Shown: piece after piece, positions 31,090 to 42,699 of the stretch
Layout of the letters: every line of letters starts with the position of its first letter
Numbering within the stretch: position 1 is the first letter of the stretch
Origin: Hofstenia miamia
Lineage: Eukaryota; Xenacoelomorpha; Acoela
Assembly (NCBI GenBank): GCA_004352715.1
Contig: SCFE01000027.1
Location: 1,720,011-1,784,010 of the forward strand
DNA: 64,000 nucleotides
Reading direction: 5' to 3'
Notes under the pieces: model-generated
What the model saw: only the letters and a program-made list of their open reading frames with translations
The model's database searches: none
Told to the model about the DNA's origin: nothing
Program-made: the position numbers and the translations under genes

Positions 31090-32290
31090 TATTGTGATTT
31101 TATAGTTCCCTTACAGCTTGAAATAGGATAGGCTTTCGTTTCCAAATTTTCGTTCAATACAAGAATACCCAACAATAGTTTCAAATCAATGCTTACATAT
31201 GCCATTTATTGGGTTCAGAAAACCTAAATTATTATCTTGGAAAGATGCTTTTCAGATGCATATTGTTAATATGAAGTACCACATTTCTTTGATAATAATA
31301 TTGGAAATCGGGCCATTGATCTGGAAAGCATAATCACGTGACTTAAGCAAACTAGATTATACCAAATGAAATATTTTTCAAGAATATAGCAGCAAAATTT
31401 CAAAGGCAATTGCTTCAATTTTAAATTTTATTAATCAATTATTGGTAAAAGTTAAGAATCAACATAGAATGATATTTTAAATCACAATTAATACGATAAT
31501 CAATGTAATTATAGACAATTTCTTCCTTAATCAGTGATAATTTCAATTTTTTAAAAATTTGTTTTATTAAAGAATGAAGTACATTTTATTGACAAGACAA
31601 ATTTTCATTTTGTAGTCATGCACTTTTAGAAAAATGGGGTTGACATTTAAAATAATATTTTTTAATATAATTTCATCCAATTGACTTCCTTTATTAGCCG
31701 TTAACGAATTTTCGTCACTCACGAATCTTAGTTGAGTGAACAAACTAATTAAGCATTGAATTGATTAGTCGTTAGTTCCTCCTTATAAATGATAATTAAA
31801 ACATGGTATTAAATTTTTTGAAGCCAAGGAGTCTGAGGTAACCTCCAAGTGTCGTAGAGGCATTTTTAAATGAAGCTTAATAACAAAAAGTGACATTAAT
31901 CGAAAAAAATATAATTTTGACCTAGCCCAATGTAGTTTCAAATTCGTATAAAAAGCTGAGTGGCATGCAAAACTGAAAGCAATCTACGTGGAATCTAAAA
32001 ATGTTATCTTTTTTGGAGTTATCAGAGAGGAATAATATTAGTACCAAGAAAGCCAAAATAAACAGTACCAATGCTAACTATTAATAACTATCTCATTGAT
32101 TGCGCTTCATATTAATGTGGCAATTAATTCAAAAATAATATTCAGAATCGATATTTTAATATTTCATATTTATTTATTTAATTTTTTTGTTTTTTTTACA
32201 AATCAAGTGATTAACACATATGAAGTAATTTGGTTCTAAAAAAATATTTTGTCTTGGTTTCGAAAGTTTACTGTCATTGAGGATATAAAT
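31090..32290. other. Intergenic DNA, no feature recognised
   Basis: AT-rich sequence with no long frame, repeat or element end that I can see. Confidence 0.5.
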
Positions 32291-32293
32291 TTT

Positions 32294-34509
32294 TCATTGT
32301 TCAATAGCTTTGTTATAGTTTATGGACTTTGTCCTAGAGTTTGATAAGTAGTTGGATCTTCTTCGTTTTAGTGAAATTTTTAATGATTTTTTAAATTTCT
32401 TGAAATTTCGTTCTTCTTTAATATCTAGATGGAGTTTGTTCCATACATTGGTAAATAATTTTTCAAAGATTTTCCTTTTAAATTTGATTTTGTGATAAGT
32501 CATAGTTCGTTTGTGTATATTTTTCTGAAATTCTACTGATGGTCTTTTCAAAATACTAAGAGGCAAATTTATTAATCAACGTTTAATAACAAACATCAAA
32601 TAATGAACAAATGAGTTTCAAAAAAGCGCATGTTAAAACCAATATCAAGAAGCTTTGTTTTCTACAGGAATATATGAGGCAAATTCGAATTCATCAGTTA
32701 ATTCCACAGTGCCAACATTAAAACGATCTTAAACTTGATTTAAAATCACAGCATCTTCAGGCTAGAAACGAATGTGATTGGCAATCATTTACTACAATAA
32801 CTACCGACATATGCAACCCCTTTTTAGCCAAATATGTCTTCTATACTTCTTTTCTCATCAGAAAACCACTGAATGTTATCTGCGATCAAATGTCGATTAG
32901 CACAACCTGAAAAAGTCGCAATGAGAACACCTTCGACATAAACCTGTTTAGAAATTACAACAAAGTAAAGATTTCGTCCATGCGTTCTTGTTTATCTAAA
33001 GTCCCTAGTACACAAGCGGCATTATGTTGAATAATTATCGATGTTATTGATTGATACAGAAATTCTTTTGCTCGTTTATCGCCAGATATATTTACAAGTT
33101 TGTCTCCTAGATCTTTCAAAAAACTTTTCGTCGAAGGTCCGCAATTTCCTTGAGTATCGAAAGCAAGGGGTTGGAACAAGTAGCCGCTATTGGATATTTC
33201 GGTATACTTTGCAGCTTTGCGTTCCTCGGCCTCTTTGATATGATTAACGTCCCGACAAATGCGACTAGGCGCCAGTGAATCCACAACGGTGACGTCCCAC
33301 ACGAGAGATTGTCCGCGAGACCAGGGTATTAAGGTCATTCCGTCTGGTCGTTTCCCATCGCTTCGACATAAACCTGGTGGCTCTAAAACAGAATTTTTAA
33401 TTTTAATAAGTATTCTAATGATTCGATATTATGTTTTTCTAATATATTACTTTGATCGTTTTACTACAGATTGTATTAACAGAACAAAAAAATGAATATG
33501 AAAAATGTGACAGTATAAGAGATCGTAGTAATACAATCCTCCACTTCATTGGTAATATATGTTGAATCTTAGTTAGCAATTGAACACCATGGGCCATTTT
33601 CTTCGTAGTTGCATTGATCTGGTCTGTAAATGTAAGTTCATTGTCAATTTCAATATCAAGATATTTAATTTTCTTAGTTTAATAAATGATATTTTTTCAA
33701 TCTATATTGATTCTAATGGTTCACTTTTTCCATTTTTATTCTTTATAATCATAAATGTAGTTTTCTCAATATTTAATTTCATCATATTATGTTCAAAAAA
33801 TTTCTTTACTTTAATTATATGTTCTTGTAAAATCATTTTTTGGATGTATATAATAAAGTATCATCTTCAAATTGAATGCATTTGCCTTCAATGAAGTTAG
33901 GAATATCATTTACATATATATTGAATAGTAGTGGTCCTAAAACTGATCCTTGTAGCACTTCATTATTTATCAATATTTGTTTTGACGATAGATTGTTTAC
34001 TTTCACGTATTGTGAACGATCAAATATATATGATTTTAGAAATTGGATTGATGAATCACTAAAATTATAAATTTCTCTTAGTTTTTTAATTAGTAAATCA
34101 TGATTAATTAAATTAAAGGCCTTTGATATATCAAGTGAAGCAATATAAAATTTTTCATCTTTGTCTAATTTTCTACACCAGTCATCTATTGTTTCAATTA
34201 ATGCATAATTTTTTGATAATCCTTTTCTAAAACCAAATTGCTGTTTGCTTAAAAGTTTATTCTCTTTAATGTAGAACGTTAATTGTTGATATATGAGTTT
34301 TTCAAAAATTTTAATTATTCCTGAGAGAATAGATATTGGACGATAATTCTCTGTGTTCTCATTATTGCCCTTTTTAGAAATGGGAAATAGGAATAGTAAA
34401 TACATTCATTGAAGAGATCACATAATGGTCTTGCTAATACATATAGAGAATCTTTTAAGAACCATAGATGATAGTAACTTGGGTCTTTTGATTTACTTGT
34501 TTTTATCAT
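32294..34509 (-). mobile_element. Non-LTR retrotransposon remnant with a nested insertion
   Basis: The minus strand carries reverse transcriptase. At 34405-33833: NYRPISILSGIIKIFEKLIY, then QFGFRKGLS, LDISKAFNLINHDLL, LQGSVLGPLLFNIYVND, and FEDDTLLY. The family motif is F/YADD, so Glu replaces Ala at the active site here. A thumb-like part continues to about 33550. The C-terminal NVWNKLHLDIKEERNFKKFK lies at 32566-32294. Upstream, 34509-34315 is a shifted piece of the region before RT. A different fragment (32950-33393) interrupts the element. Frameshifts and stops make it inactive. It looks like a CR1/jockey-type element. Confidence 0.8.
32955..33393 (-). pseudogene. Restriction-like endonuclease-type fragment of another mobile element
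   Basis: The minus strand reads EPPGLCRSDGKRPDGMTLIP, then SLVWDVTVVDSLAPS, then KAAKYTEISNSGYLFQPLAF, ending at a stop at 32955. Fragments of this type, with R-P-D-G...W-D-V-T, are common in invertebrate genomes near retroelement sequences. PD...D-V-T resembles a PD-(D/E)xK nuclease core, which is my inference. At its upstream edge the bases read TTCTGTTTTAG before AGCCACC, like a splice acceptor. It interrupts the RT element on the same strand. Confidence 0.55.
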
Positions 34510-35394
34510 TTTTTAGCATTTACAAAAATCATGAAGTGAAACATATTTAAATTTAAAGGATGAGTGATTCAAATTTATGTTATGACGGTAATTAATTTTA
34601 ATCCATTTCTGTACATAGCTAAGCTTAGCTTGAAATAGACCCAATTGTAATAGCAATCCTTTTAGCAATTCTTTTCGAAAAATTACTAAATAATCAAAGA
34701 AACGAATATTTGAAATTTGACAATATTGTCTTGAAAAAAAAAATTGGTTCTCGTACTGGTTATAGCACTAATATGCAATTTTATAATACAAATACATTAG
34801 ACATTTAGTCTTTAATAAATGTAGTTCCATTGCCCTTCTTGATTTGAACAATTCGTTTAACTCGAGATTCTATTATTGATGCCAATTATCAAGAGCGTCA
34901 TGAATCGATCATAAAGATCAAGGATCCATTAAGCATAATAACCTATAAGATAACTGAAGGGCACCTAAATGACTTGCTATATGTTAAAGAAATTAATAAC
35001 AAATAAAAGCAATATCATTTATGCAATCCCATCTTCAACATCGAGTCATACAATCAATTAAATTTCATTGGATTTCTTCTCCCATGTATCTGCACTTCTC
35101 TATATTATCAATCGCCTTCTACTTTTTCCAAAATAATTGTAACACGCTCTTTGAATCAATAATCTTGTACGTCTATATGTTGAAATTCACTCACACCTTG
35201 TAATATGGTCATGTGATTAACTACCGGATTCCAACACATTTACCCTGCTGCAGTCCAAGTGCATCATAACTACCCAATAATGCCTTCGACACTACGTTTT
35301 GATGGTCCACTGTTTTCAGTTCTTTCTTACGTTGACTAAGTTTTTCACTCACAACAGATCTTCTGTTTCCACGTTTCTTCATTCACATACTTTG
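34510..35394. other. Spacer, no feature recognised
   Basis: AT-rich with short frames only (35021-35203). Nothing supported. Confidence 0.5.
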
Positions 35395-35985
35395 ATTTAG
35401 AAATTAGAATTAGAAATTATCTTTATTTCAGAATGAAAAACATCAAAACGACTAAATTTACAAACTATCATAAAATTCACTTCACTTGCAGAGTTATTTG
35501 CGGCATTTCACGGACGTGATAGCTCTGGTGTTGTCTTTCTTTCGTGTCGGTGTTTTTCGTAAGGGTTGGAGACTTGGGAAGTAGATAATGCAAATTGGAA
35601 GCGGAGACAATTTCTAGATTGATGATTTTGTAACGTGTGAACCCGAGAATCATTGAATATGGTGGACAGTGGAGGTTACAGCGAGAATGCTAGTATTTCT
35701 TGAAGAATCTGTTTGGAAAAATAAACGTAAATCTCCTATCAATATCTCTTTCAGAGGCTGGTGAACGTTCCCTGCGACTTGTAGAGGCATAGTCACTTCT
35801 TCCAGGTACTAGATCTGATAGTAAATGGTCCTCATAGTACATTCTCTTCAACAGATTTTCATCTGACTTTCTCACAATTGTTTCGATAGATTCAAAGTTA
35901 TCCGTATATCCCAGTCACATTGCCTTCCTCTGTAGTTTGTCTATGAGTTGCTGTAAGGACTTGTTCGGTTTCTGCCATCAACGAT
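35395..35985 (-). mobile_element. 3' end of a non-LTR retrotransposon
   Basis: Read on the minus strand, 35960-35880 gives LQQLIDKLQRKAM...YTDNFESIETIV, the C-terminal connection region of non-LTR polymerases. It continues as KSDENLLKRMYYEDHLLSDL (35875-35690). The fragment ends in a CTGAAATAAAGATAA polyadenylation stretch followed by AATTTCTAATTCTAATTTC (35395-35420), the short-repeat tail typical of CR1/L2-like elements. It is 5'-truncated, as these usually are. Confidence 0.65.
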
Positions 35986-37822
35986 AATCCTAATCAAGGT
36001 CCTATTTGGAAATTTGGAAGGGTGGTAGAGCCATCTACTTGAATCACTTCAATAGCCTTCGAGAAAATATTTTTTCATTGATATAATCCATAAGTCAATA
36101 AACATACGCATATGCGAACAATCAATTAAATGTTGTCGTTTTATATCGGGCTTGGAATTTTGTGCATCTGATAATTTCTTATTGCAATGTGAATGGAAAT
36201 TAAAGCAAATATTCCTTCCTGTTCATTTGAAAAAATATAATTTGGTAGATAAACCTTAAAGTTATTAGATTACATTTTGCTGTTAACAGTAAACAACAAC
36301 CTTTTTGCCTACTTAATCCTTAGATAGAATAGATAAAAATTCATAGATAGGCTCTGACATTGTATGGACAGAGCAGAGGCATAAGCTGGGCTTTTTGACG
36401 GATATTGAAAAAATTTACTCTAAAAATGCGCTTCCCGGCTTAATTTTTAAATTTATTTTAATGTTTTTGCCGAACAATTTTTGATTTAACCAATCAAAAT
36501 CAGTTTTGAAAATCTGGAGTGGGGACAGTTCACCATGACTCCCCTTGTGTACCCCACTGGATAAGAGAAAAAAACATTTTTTAAACAGGGTTTGAAGAAA
36601 AGCAATGTACCGTGAAAGAAACTATTAATAACAACTGCTAAACCGGAGCTTCAAGGCGAATTGTAAAATGGAAAATATATAATACATCTGCTTGTATCAG
36701 TAAACAATGATAGCAGTCAGTAATTATTTCGATGATGACAGGCTTTTTGAAAGTCTACTACAATTTTAAAAACCAGTGGATAATTATCAATAAAGAAAAC
36801 GTAGTTGAGAAGAATGTCCTTGTGTATACCAAATATAGTCAAGCCCGTCAATTTGGTTTCAGTAATTGTAGAGAAAATTTTTACTTGTCGCAATTACTAA
36901 ATGATCTTTCTGTAGCTGCCGATTTTATAAGAATTGAAGTAAATACCTTATGGTAAAATATCAATGCTGAGGCATAGAATTGCATAGCAGAATTTTAGTG
37001 TTTGCAAGACATTTGAGGGTCAATAGTTTTCAGAATTGCTCTTCATTTTCGCTGGAAGCACACAAGTATCAATAATTTTTGGTAAGATGGATCTATACTT
37101 GCTAAATATTAATGCAAATTCTTCTTTTGATGTATCAGCAGTACGATTAGGTAAGAAGTTTGATTTCAACAAAGCTTTCCTTGAAGAGAAACTAAAGCTA
37201 TCCTATAGTTGTCAGATAACTCTATCAGCAGTGGAATTCACATCGATTTTTATGATAGTCTTCAGCTGTTATGAACTGAAACATCAAACTATTCTTTTGC
37301 TTTAAATCCAATCTTCGAGTTTCCATTTCAGCGGAAGCATCATTGCTTAAAAATTTCAGGAGTTGTTCAGTTTCTTTGAATGTATCGGAAGATATTTTTT
37401 ACCAGCACTAGATCTCCAAAAACCCATGATACCAATTACACATTGACTTCCTCTACAGCAGCAACAAAATTGATGCTTTAAGACTGTAGCTGCATTGAAA
37501 GTTGCTTTGTAATTCCAAAAACACTCTTCAAGAATGCAGGGACAGGCCAATCAAAATATGACAAAAAGAATCAAATCGTGCGCTCAACAAATCGTGTTGC
37601 ACAACAACCCTTCAAACATGAACAGTATGAAGAATCAGAAAGGGATATGTTCACAGCTTCTACCTGAGATGTAAGTTTAGGTAAATGAATGAATATCTGT
37701 GCACTTCATTGAGAGCAATATTAACATTTGGTATATCTTTCCTGATCGACATTTCTCCTGTTATTAATAATTTTGATTTTTTTAGTTTTGTAGGTTGCAG
37801 TGTAGTTTACTGTATTGTAAGC

Positions 37823-37859
<37 letters not shown>

Positions 37860-38032
37860 CATTATCTGCGAAGTTGGGCAAAATAAAGGACATATACATC
37901 TAGCTCATGTTTGTGCATAGAAAAATTTATACTGGGGGTCATCAAATATAAAATTTGACAAAAGATTTTTTAAAAACAGCATTAGTTTCATGTGAAACGA
38001 ACATTATTGTGTGTACAGTTATGTTTTACCAT
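35986..38032. other. Spacer with a (TTA)n microsatellite
   Basis: No gene is recognised. Two plus-strand open frames (36732-36956, 37036-37305) have mildly coding-like composition but no family I know. A (TTA)n run lies at 37823-37859. Confidence 0.45.
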
Positions 38033-38040
38033 ACCACAAC

Positions 38041-38527
38041 CAGTGATGTCCAATTAAATAAATTGACCTGGAAACTGAACTAAAAACTAGTAGTTTCGAC
38101 TCTTTAAACTGTTTTTTACTGATTTATTTCATTGTAACTGAAAGTTAAACTGAAGAGTTTAAATATAAGTAAAACTACTAAATTCACTGCGACGCGATAA
38201 GTCTGGTCTTGAGAGATCGTATGGAGAGTCTGTTACGCTGACTTTCCTTCAGAAATGCAGCTTTTCAAAATGCCCTTTCTGCATTTGACGGTGACGGGAG
38301 TAGACAAAGCACAATACAGGCAATTTTCGCAAGACGAGGCCACTTTTTCCCCTAATGTTTGAAAAATTGGGGACTATCGTGCTTAGTGTGTAACAAACGA
38401 TTTTCAGTTAAATATTGGACAAATTTAGCCGAATAGTTAAACTGTTTCAGTTCTAAAACATTTAACTAACTGATTTAACTGATCAGTTAAACTATAGTTT
38501 AACTGGTCATAAAACTGGACATCACTG
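38041..38527. mobile_element. hAT-type MITE with perfect 8-bp target duplication
   Basis: A 487-bp element with inverted ends CAGTGATGTCCAATT and (from the right) CAGTGATGTCCAGTT. It is flanked on both sides by the 8-base direct repeat ACCACAAC (38033-38040 and 38528-38535). An 8-bp duplication is the mark of hAT superfamily insertion. The inside has no transposase. It carries many AACTG/CAGTT words near the right end, including GTTTAACTGATCAGTTAAAC-like palindromes (38470-38510). The intact duplication suggests a relatively recent insertion. Confidence 0.85.
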
Positions 38528-38714
38528 ACCACAACCAGGCCGATGGGACTGTTAGGTCATGATAAAATATTTTAAATTTGTCACTTGACATGTATGTTCT
38601 GTGACACAATTTATTTAAACCCTCATTGAGCTATTTCAGAGAAAATTGAATTTTTAAAAATGTCTGCCATTATTATAGGAAAATTATATTTTGTGCAAAG
38701 TTACATTTAACGTT

Positions 38715-38945
38715 TTATTTGAGTTTATCTGTCAGTACTGTCTTTATTTCTTGAATTTCATGATAGATACTTTTCAACTTATTTGGTATCGTTATTGGGT
38801 CAAAATCACCTTGGGTAGATTTGTCAAAAAAATCGTTGATTGCATCGAAAATATTGTTTTTGAGGATTTTAGGAAATTTTCTTTTTTCTTTGCATGAAAT
38901 GATGCTACAGAGCAATATAACAACTACGATGCTTTTAGTTGGCAT
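38715..38945 (-). CDS. Possible small secreted protein, 76 residues
   Basis: A complete frame from ATG (38945) to TAA (38715). It begins with a good signal peptide (MPTKSIVVVILLCSIISC). The mature part is charged (KEKRKFPKILKNNIFDAIN, then DPITIPNKLKSIYHEIQEIK) and probably helical at the end. The polyadenylation hexamer AATAAA overlaps the stop codon, giving almost no 3' UTR. A (TA)n tract lies about 25 bases upstream of the start. No family is recognised and no introns are needed. The opposite strand is also open for 68 codons, so a chance frame cannot be excluded. Confidence 0.4.
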   Translation of the reverse strand: MPTKSIVVVILLCSIISCKEKRKFPKILKNNIFDAINDFFDKSTQGDFDPITIPNKLKSIYHEIQEIKTVLTDKLK

Positions 38946-39232
38946 TCTAGACTTTCAAATTATTACCAATATATATATATATATATATAATCCTTACTTT
39001 ACGAATCAGAAAATGCTGTTTAAATTTTGTTTACTTCAGTTTCAAATTCTCATTGCGTTACTACGGTGACTATGGATGTCTTATGTATGGCACCCTTCTA
39101 AAGCGAAACTACTCAATATATCTGAAACATCACTTTCTACGTTATTAAAGTATATAATGAATAGATAGACAAACATGTCTAAGAAATCGGAAATTGTTGT
39201 TTAAATGACGATTACTTCAGCTACAAATTGGT

Positions 39233-39234
39233 TT

Positions 39235-39265
<31 letters not shown>

Positions 39266-40240
39266 NTTTCTTTCCTTCGTAACTTTTATTTCTACCAGGA
39301 ATCGTTCGTCATCCATGTCGATCCATTCTATCATGCTATCTTGGCTCATGTCTCCCCACTTTTCAATATTTATTTGGTTGATCATCGTTTGTGTTTGTGG
39401 GGATAGTAGTAGTTGTGATGAGGTTAGAAGTTGTTCTTCTTTGATGATTTCTTGTTGTGATTTCGTCACCATTTCACATATCTCTACTGGTGTCGTTATC
39501 CCACCTTTCTTCAGCATTTCGGCTCTTCTAATTATTTTTGTGAAAGTGCATCTTGGGCTATCTCTGACGTGCCGTTTCATGTTTTCATTTATCACTTGCT
39601 GTACGTTTTTCTCTTTGACTAGTTGTGTTATGTCCTTCGTATCAACTAGTTTTCGTTTAATTATTTTCCTTGTAGTTATCCATGGTTGATTCGGGAGTTG
39701 TTTTAGTCGTGTTTCTGAGGTTGCACCCCACATGTATTTTCGCATAGGCTCCTCGAATATTTGTATTTCACTCGGGCATATTCCTGTTATGTTGGCTAGC
39801 TCCACTATTGACATTCTTCCCGTTGGGTGATGTTTTGTTATCAGCCTACTTATTAATTTTTCTATCGTCTGCATTGGTTTCTTGTTTTTGTTGGGCAATT
39901 CAGTCTTTTCAATGTGGCCTTTCAATATCCAATTTTTTGTTTGTGTATTCATTGGTGATAACGCGATCTCGAACTTTTTTGCTTTCGTGAGTTTCACCCT
40001 TTGGTTTCTTGTTACAGGTAGTCTGAGGTCCTTTTCTTCTGTGAGCCATATCGCTAGCAACCATGCAGATGTTCTGTATCTGATTTCCGGCACATTCTTC
40101 TCCTCCAATAACAGTTTGCGGAAGTCTTTCTTTGTATTTAGTTCATATGCTCTATTAATTTCTGCTAGTACCATTTCCACAGTTTTGTGGTATTTTCGTG
40201 CTGGTGCCGCATCATCCAAAAAAGCAACTAAAGCTGAATA
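39233..40240 (-). CDS. Uncharacterised long open frame (about 330 codons), 3' end cut by a gap
   Basis: The longest open frame in the window, minus strand. It has ordinary protein composition, rich in Lys, Glu, Ile and Thr, quite unlike the AT-rich surroundings. Landmarks from the N-terminus: DDAAPARKYHKTVEMVLAEI, RTSAWLLAIWLTEEKDLR, LITKHHPTGRMSIVELANIT, EEPMRKYMWGATSETRLKQL, TKIIRRAEMLKKGGITTP and WGDMSQDSMIEWIDMDDERF. No ATG stands at its start. The frame runs back to TTTTTTG and a possible acceptor CTTTAG near 40232, so it may be an internal exon. It runs out into a single N (39266) and (TA)n. I do not recognise it; a gene of a mobile element is most likely in this neighbourhood. Confidence 0.5.
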
Positions 40241-40404
40241 ACGTCAAATGATTATTAATTGAAATTAATTGTAAAAATTTAGTTAATGAACTTTAGTTAT
40301 TTTTGTAAAATGCAACTAAGATTTAATATTGTTCAAAATAAGAAAACTTGTTAGCCGATCAAGAAATAATTGACAAATTAAATTGAGCAAACTAATGCTT
40401 ACGN

Positions 40405-41724
40405 ACAGTAGGGAGCAAATTTATTGCAACAAGCGATTTATTCTGCTTAGCTGTGTCTCGCAGTGTGTATACCGTATATGCATAATGTATGTAGCCGTAC
40501 ATGCTGACGCTGCATACACATCTAACCAATTATAATTTTGACCAATGAAAAACTTGATGTTAACATATATATATTTCGCCATATAGTAATTTTGTGTTAT
40601 TATAATTATACTGTCATTGTGTCATGGATACGTCTTCTGCCGTCTGCGCTCATATTATTGCGCTCAAACAACACACCAGCATGACAGTGCGGGATATTGC
40701 TGCGAGACTTCACACCACGTATTCAACAGTATCACGCATCATTCAGCTTCACCGTGCAACTGGGCAAGTGGAACCTTCTAGGAAAAAAATGTGACCGAAA
40801 GAGAATCACTACCGTGATGACAAAAATCCTCGGTTAAATGCTGTAGCCCTACGACGGACTCTAAACGTCCCTGGTTCACTCCACACTGAAAGGAGAAGGT
40901 TAAACGAGGGCGGGAGAAAGGCCATCAAGCCAGTCAAGAAACCGCTACTCACCGCTGCCATGAAGAAGAGACGCTTGGCATGAGCAAAGCAGCACCGAAA
41001 TTGGACTGTGGACGATTGGCGCAAGGTGATTTTCACCGACGAGTCAACTTTTTGCGTCCAGTTGTCTACCCCTCGCTTCGTCCGCCGGTGACAGCGAGGC
41101 ACTATCACCAAAACACATGGTGCAAGTAGTCAAACAATCCCCGAAGATGATGGTGTGGGCCAAATATCATACCATGGCTTCGGAAGATTGCACATTGTGG
41201 AGGACATAATGAATGGTATTAAGTATCAGATGTATTGAAATCTCGACTGATACCTCAGTCCCGTGAATCGTATCCAAACGGTGACTGGGTGCTTCAACAT
41301 GATTCGGCGCCCTGTCACACGGCAAAACACATTAATGCCTTCCTGGACGCGGAAGGTGTAAAAAGTTATTCCATGGCCGGCCAAATCACCAGATTGCAAC
41401 GTGATCGTGACAATGTGAGCTATGGTTAAGCAAAAACTCCGGCTGCGCAACATATCATCAAAATCAGGCCTAATAAATGCTTTACTAGATGTCTGCATAC
41501 GAGATGGTGAGTCAAAAACTGCTATCTTTGAGTCGTGCAAGAAGTTGATTGATGGAATGCCAGCAAGAATCAATGCACTCGTGAAGGCCAAGTGCGGTCA
41601 TACACGTTACTAGTTGAACTCGCTTTTTATTTCGAACGTTTCATATTGATCTGTGATTTATGTTATGTGTATTTTTGTTGAAACATTAAAAAATCGCTTG
41701 TTGCAATTAATTTGCTCCCTATGT
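40405..41724 (+). mobile_element. Tc1-like DNA transposon, complete ends, inactive transposase
   Basis: Inverted ends of about 34 bases. The left starts CAGTAGGGAGCAAATTTATT, and the right is its imperfect reverse complement ending CTCCCTATGTG. The transposase begins with ATG at 40624 (MDTSSAVCAHIIALKQHTSM, then VRDIAARLHTTYSTVSRIIQ), a paired-type helix-turn-helix. It meets a stop after about 57 codons. Later parts in other frames show VIFTDESTFCV (first catalytic Asp), VLQHDSAPCHTAKHINAFLD (second Asp), and a C-terminal RNISSKSGLINALLD...MPARINALVKAKCGHTRY. Several stops and frameshifts show it cannot make transposase. The left end abuts a single N (40404). Confidence 0.85.
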
Positions 41725-41960
41725 GTATATATATATATATATAAAGTGATTATTTATAGATCTCATGGACCGCGAAAGGCGCTATACGACTGATTCTAAT
41801 GCTGTCATAGCCCAAATTTTATTTGTCAATGTACTCATTTTGTAGCCATACTCAAGCTAGGGGCCGGCGGTTTGAAAATTTTGGGAGTCGGTTCGGTTCG
41901 GTATCAATCAGAATACCGCGGTATAGGTTTGGTCTATGAAAAATCAGTAGTATGTATATG

Positions 41961-41980
41961 AGAGTGAGAGAGAGAGAGAG
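41961..41980. repeat. (GA)n microsatellite
   Basis: AGAGTGAGAGAGAGAGAGAG, followed directly by TATATA. Confidence 0.85.
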
Positions 41981-42192
41981 TATATATTTGACTTTTTGCG
42001 ACCCTTAGGTCGAATATACAAAGTGCAAAATAAACCAAAATGAAATTAACAAAAGTTATTGTTATGATTTTATACAATTTCTTTGATGATTGAACTGCAA
42101 AGCTGTTTAACAATCTGTTTGTTCTAGCGCGTATTGTGTAATTGCGAGTATTTCTAAAATTATAGTTTGTTCGTTTTAATTTTGGAATAAAG

Positions 42193-42194
<2 letters not shown>

Positions 42195-42230
<36 letters not shown>

Positions 42231-42312
42231 NNNNNNNNNNNNNNNNNNNNNNNNNNNNNNNNNNNNNNNNNNNNNNNNNNNNNNNNNNNNNNNNNNNNNN
42301 TATATATATATA
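42195..42312. other. (TA)n tract with an assembly gap of 70 N
   Basis: N run 42231-42300 inside a (TA)n microsatellite. The tract probably defeated the assembly. Confidence 0.95.
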
Positions 42313-42699
42313 AAACATTAAGACCAAAATAATAGTGGCAGGCACTTGCTATCTAAACACTTAAAGTGAATAATGAATGCATTAGTAAAAAGTACCGTAA
42401 CTCTTCGTGCATAAGCTGCACCTGTAAACATAACATTTTACTTAAAAGTTTGGGGTGCGGTTCATAAACGTAGTCTAAAAATTATATTTGTAAATTTCTC
42501 AATAAGTTCAGAGTTAAGGTATATCTTAGAATGCCCAAATGCTGAAAATAATTATTCAAATATAAGACGCTAGGTATACACTTGTTTCAATGTGTTTGCT
42601 GATTAGGTAATTATGATTAAATCAAGTTTGTTGAATCAATGGATAACATGTTGGGAAGGACAAAATTAGTCTACCATTGCTTGGTACATGCTGTATACT

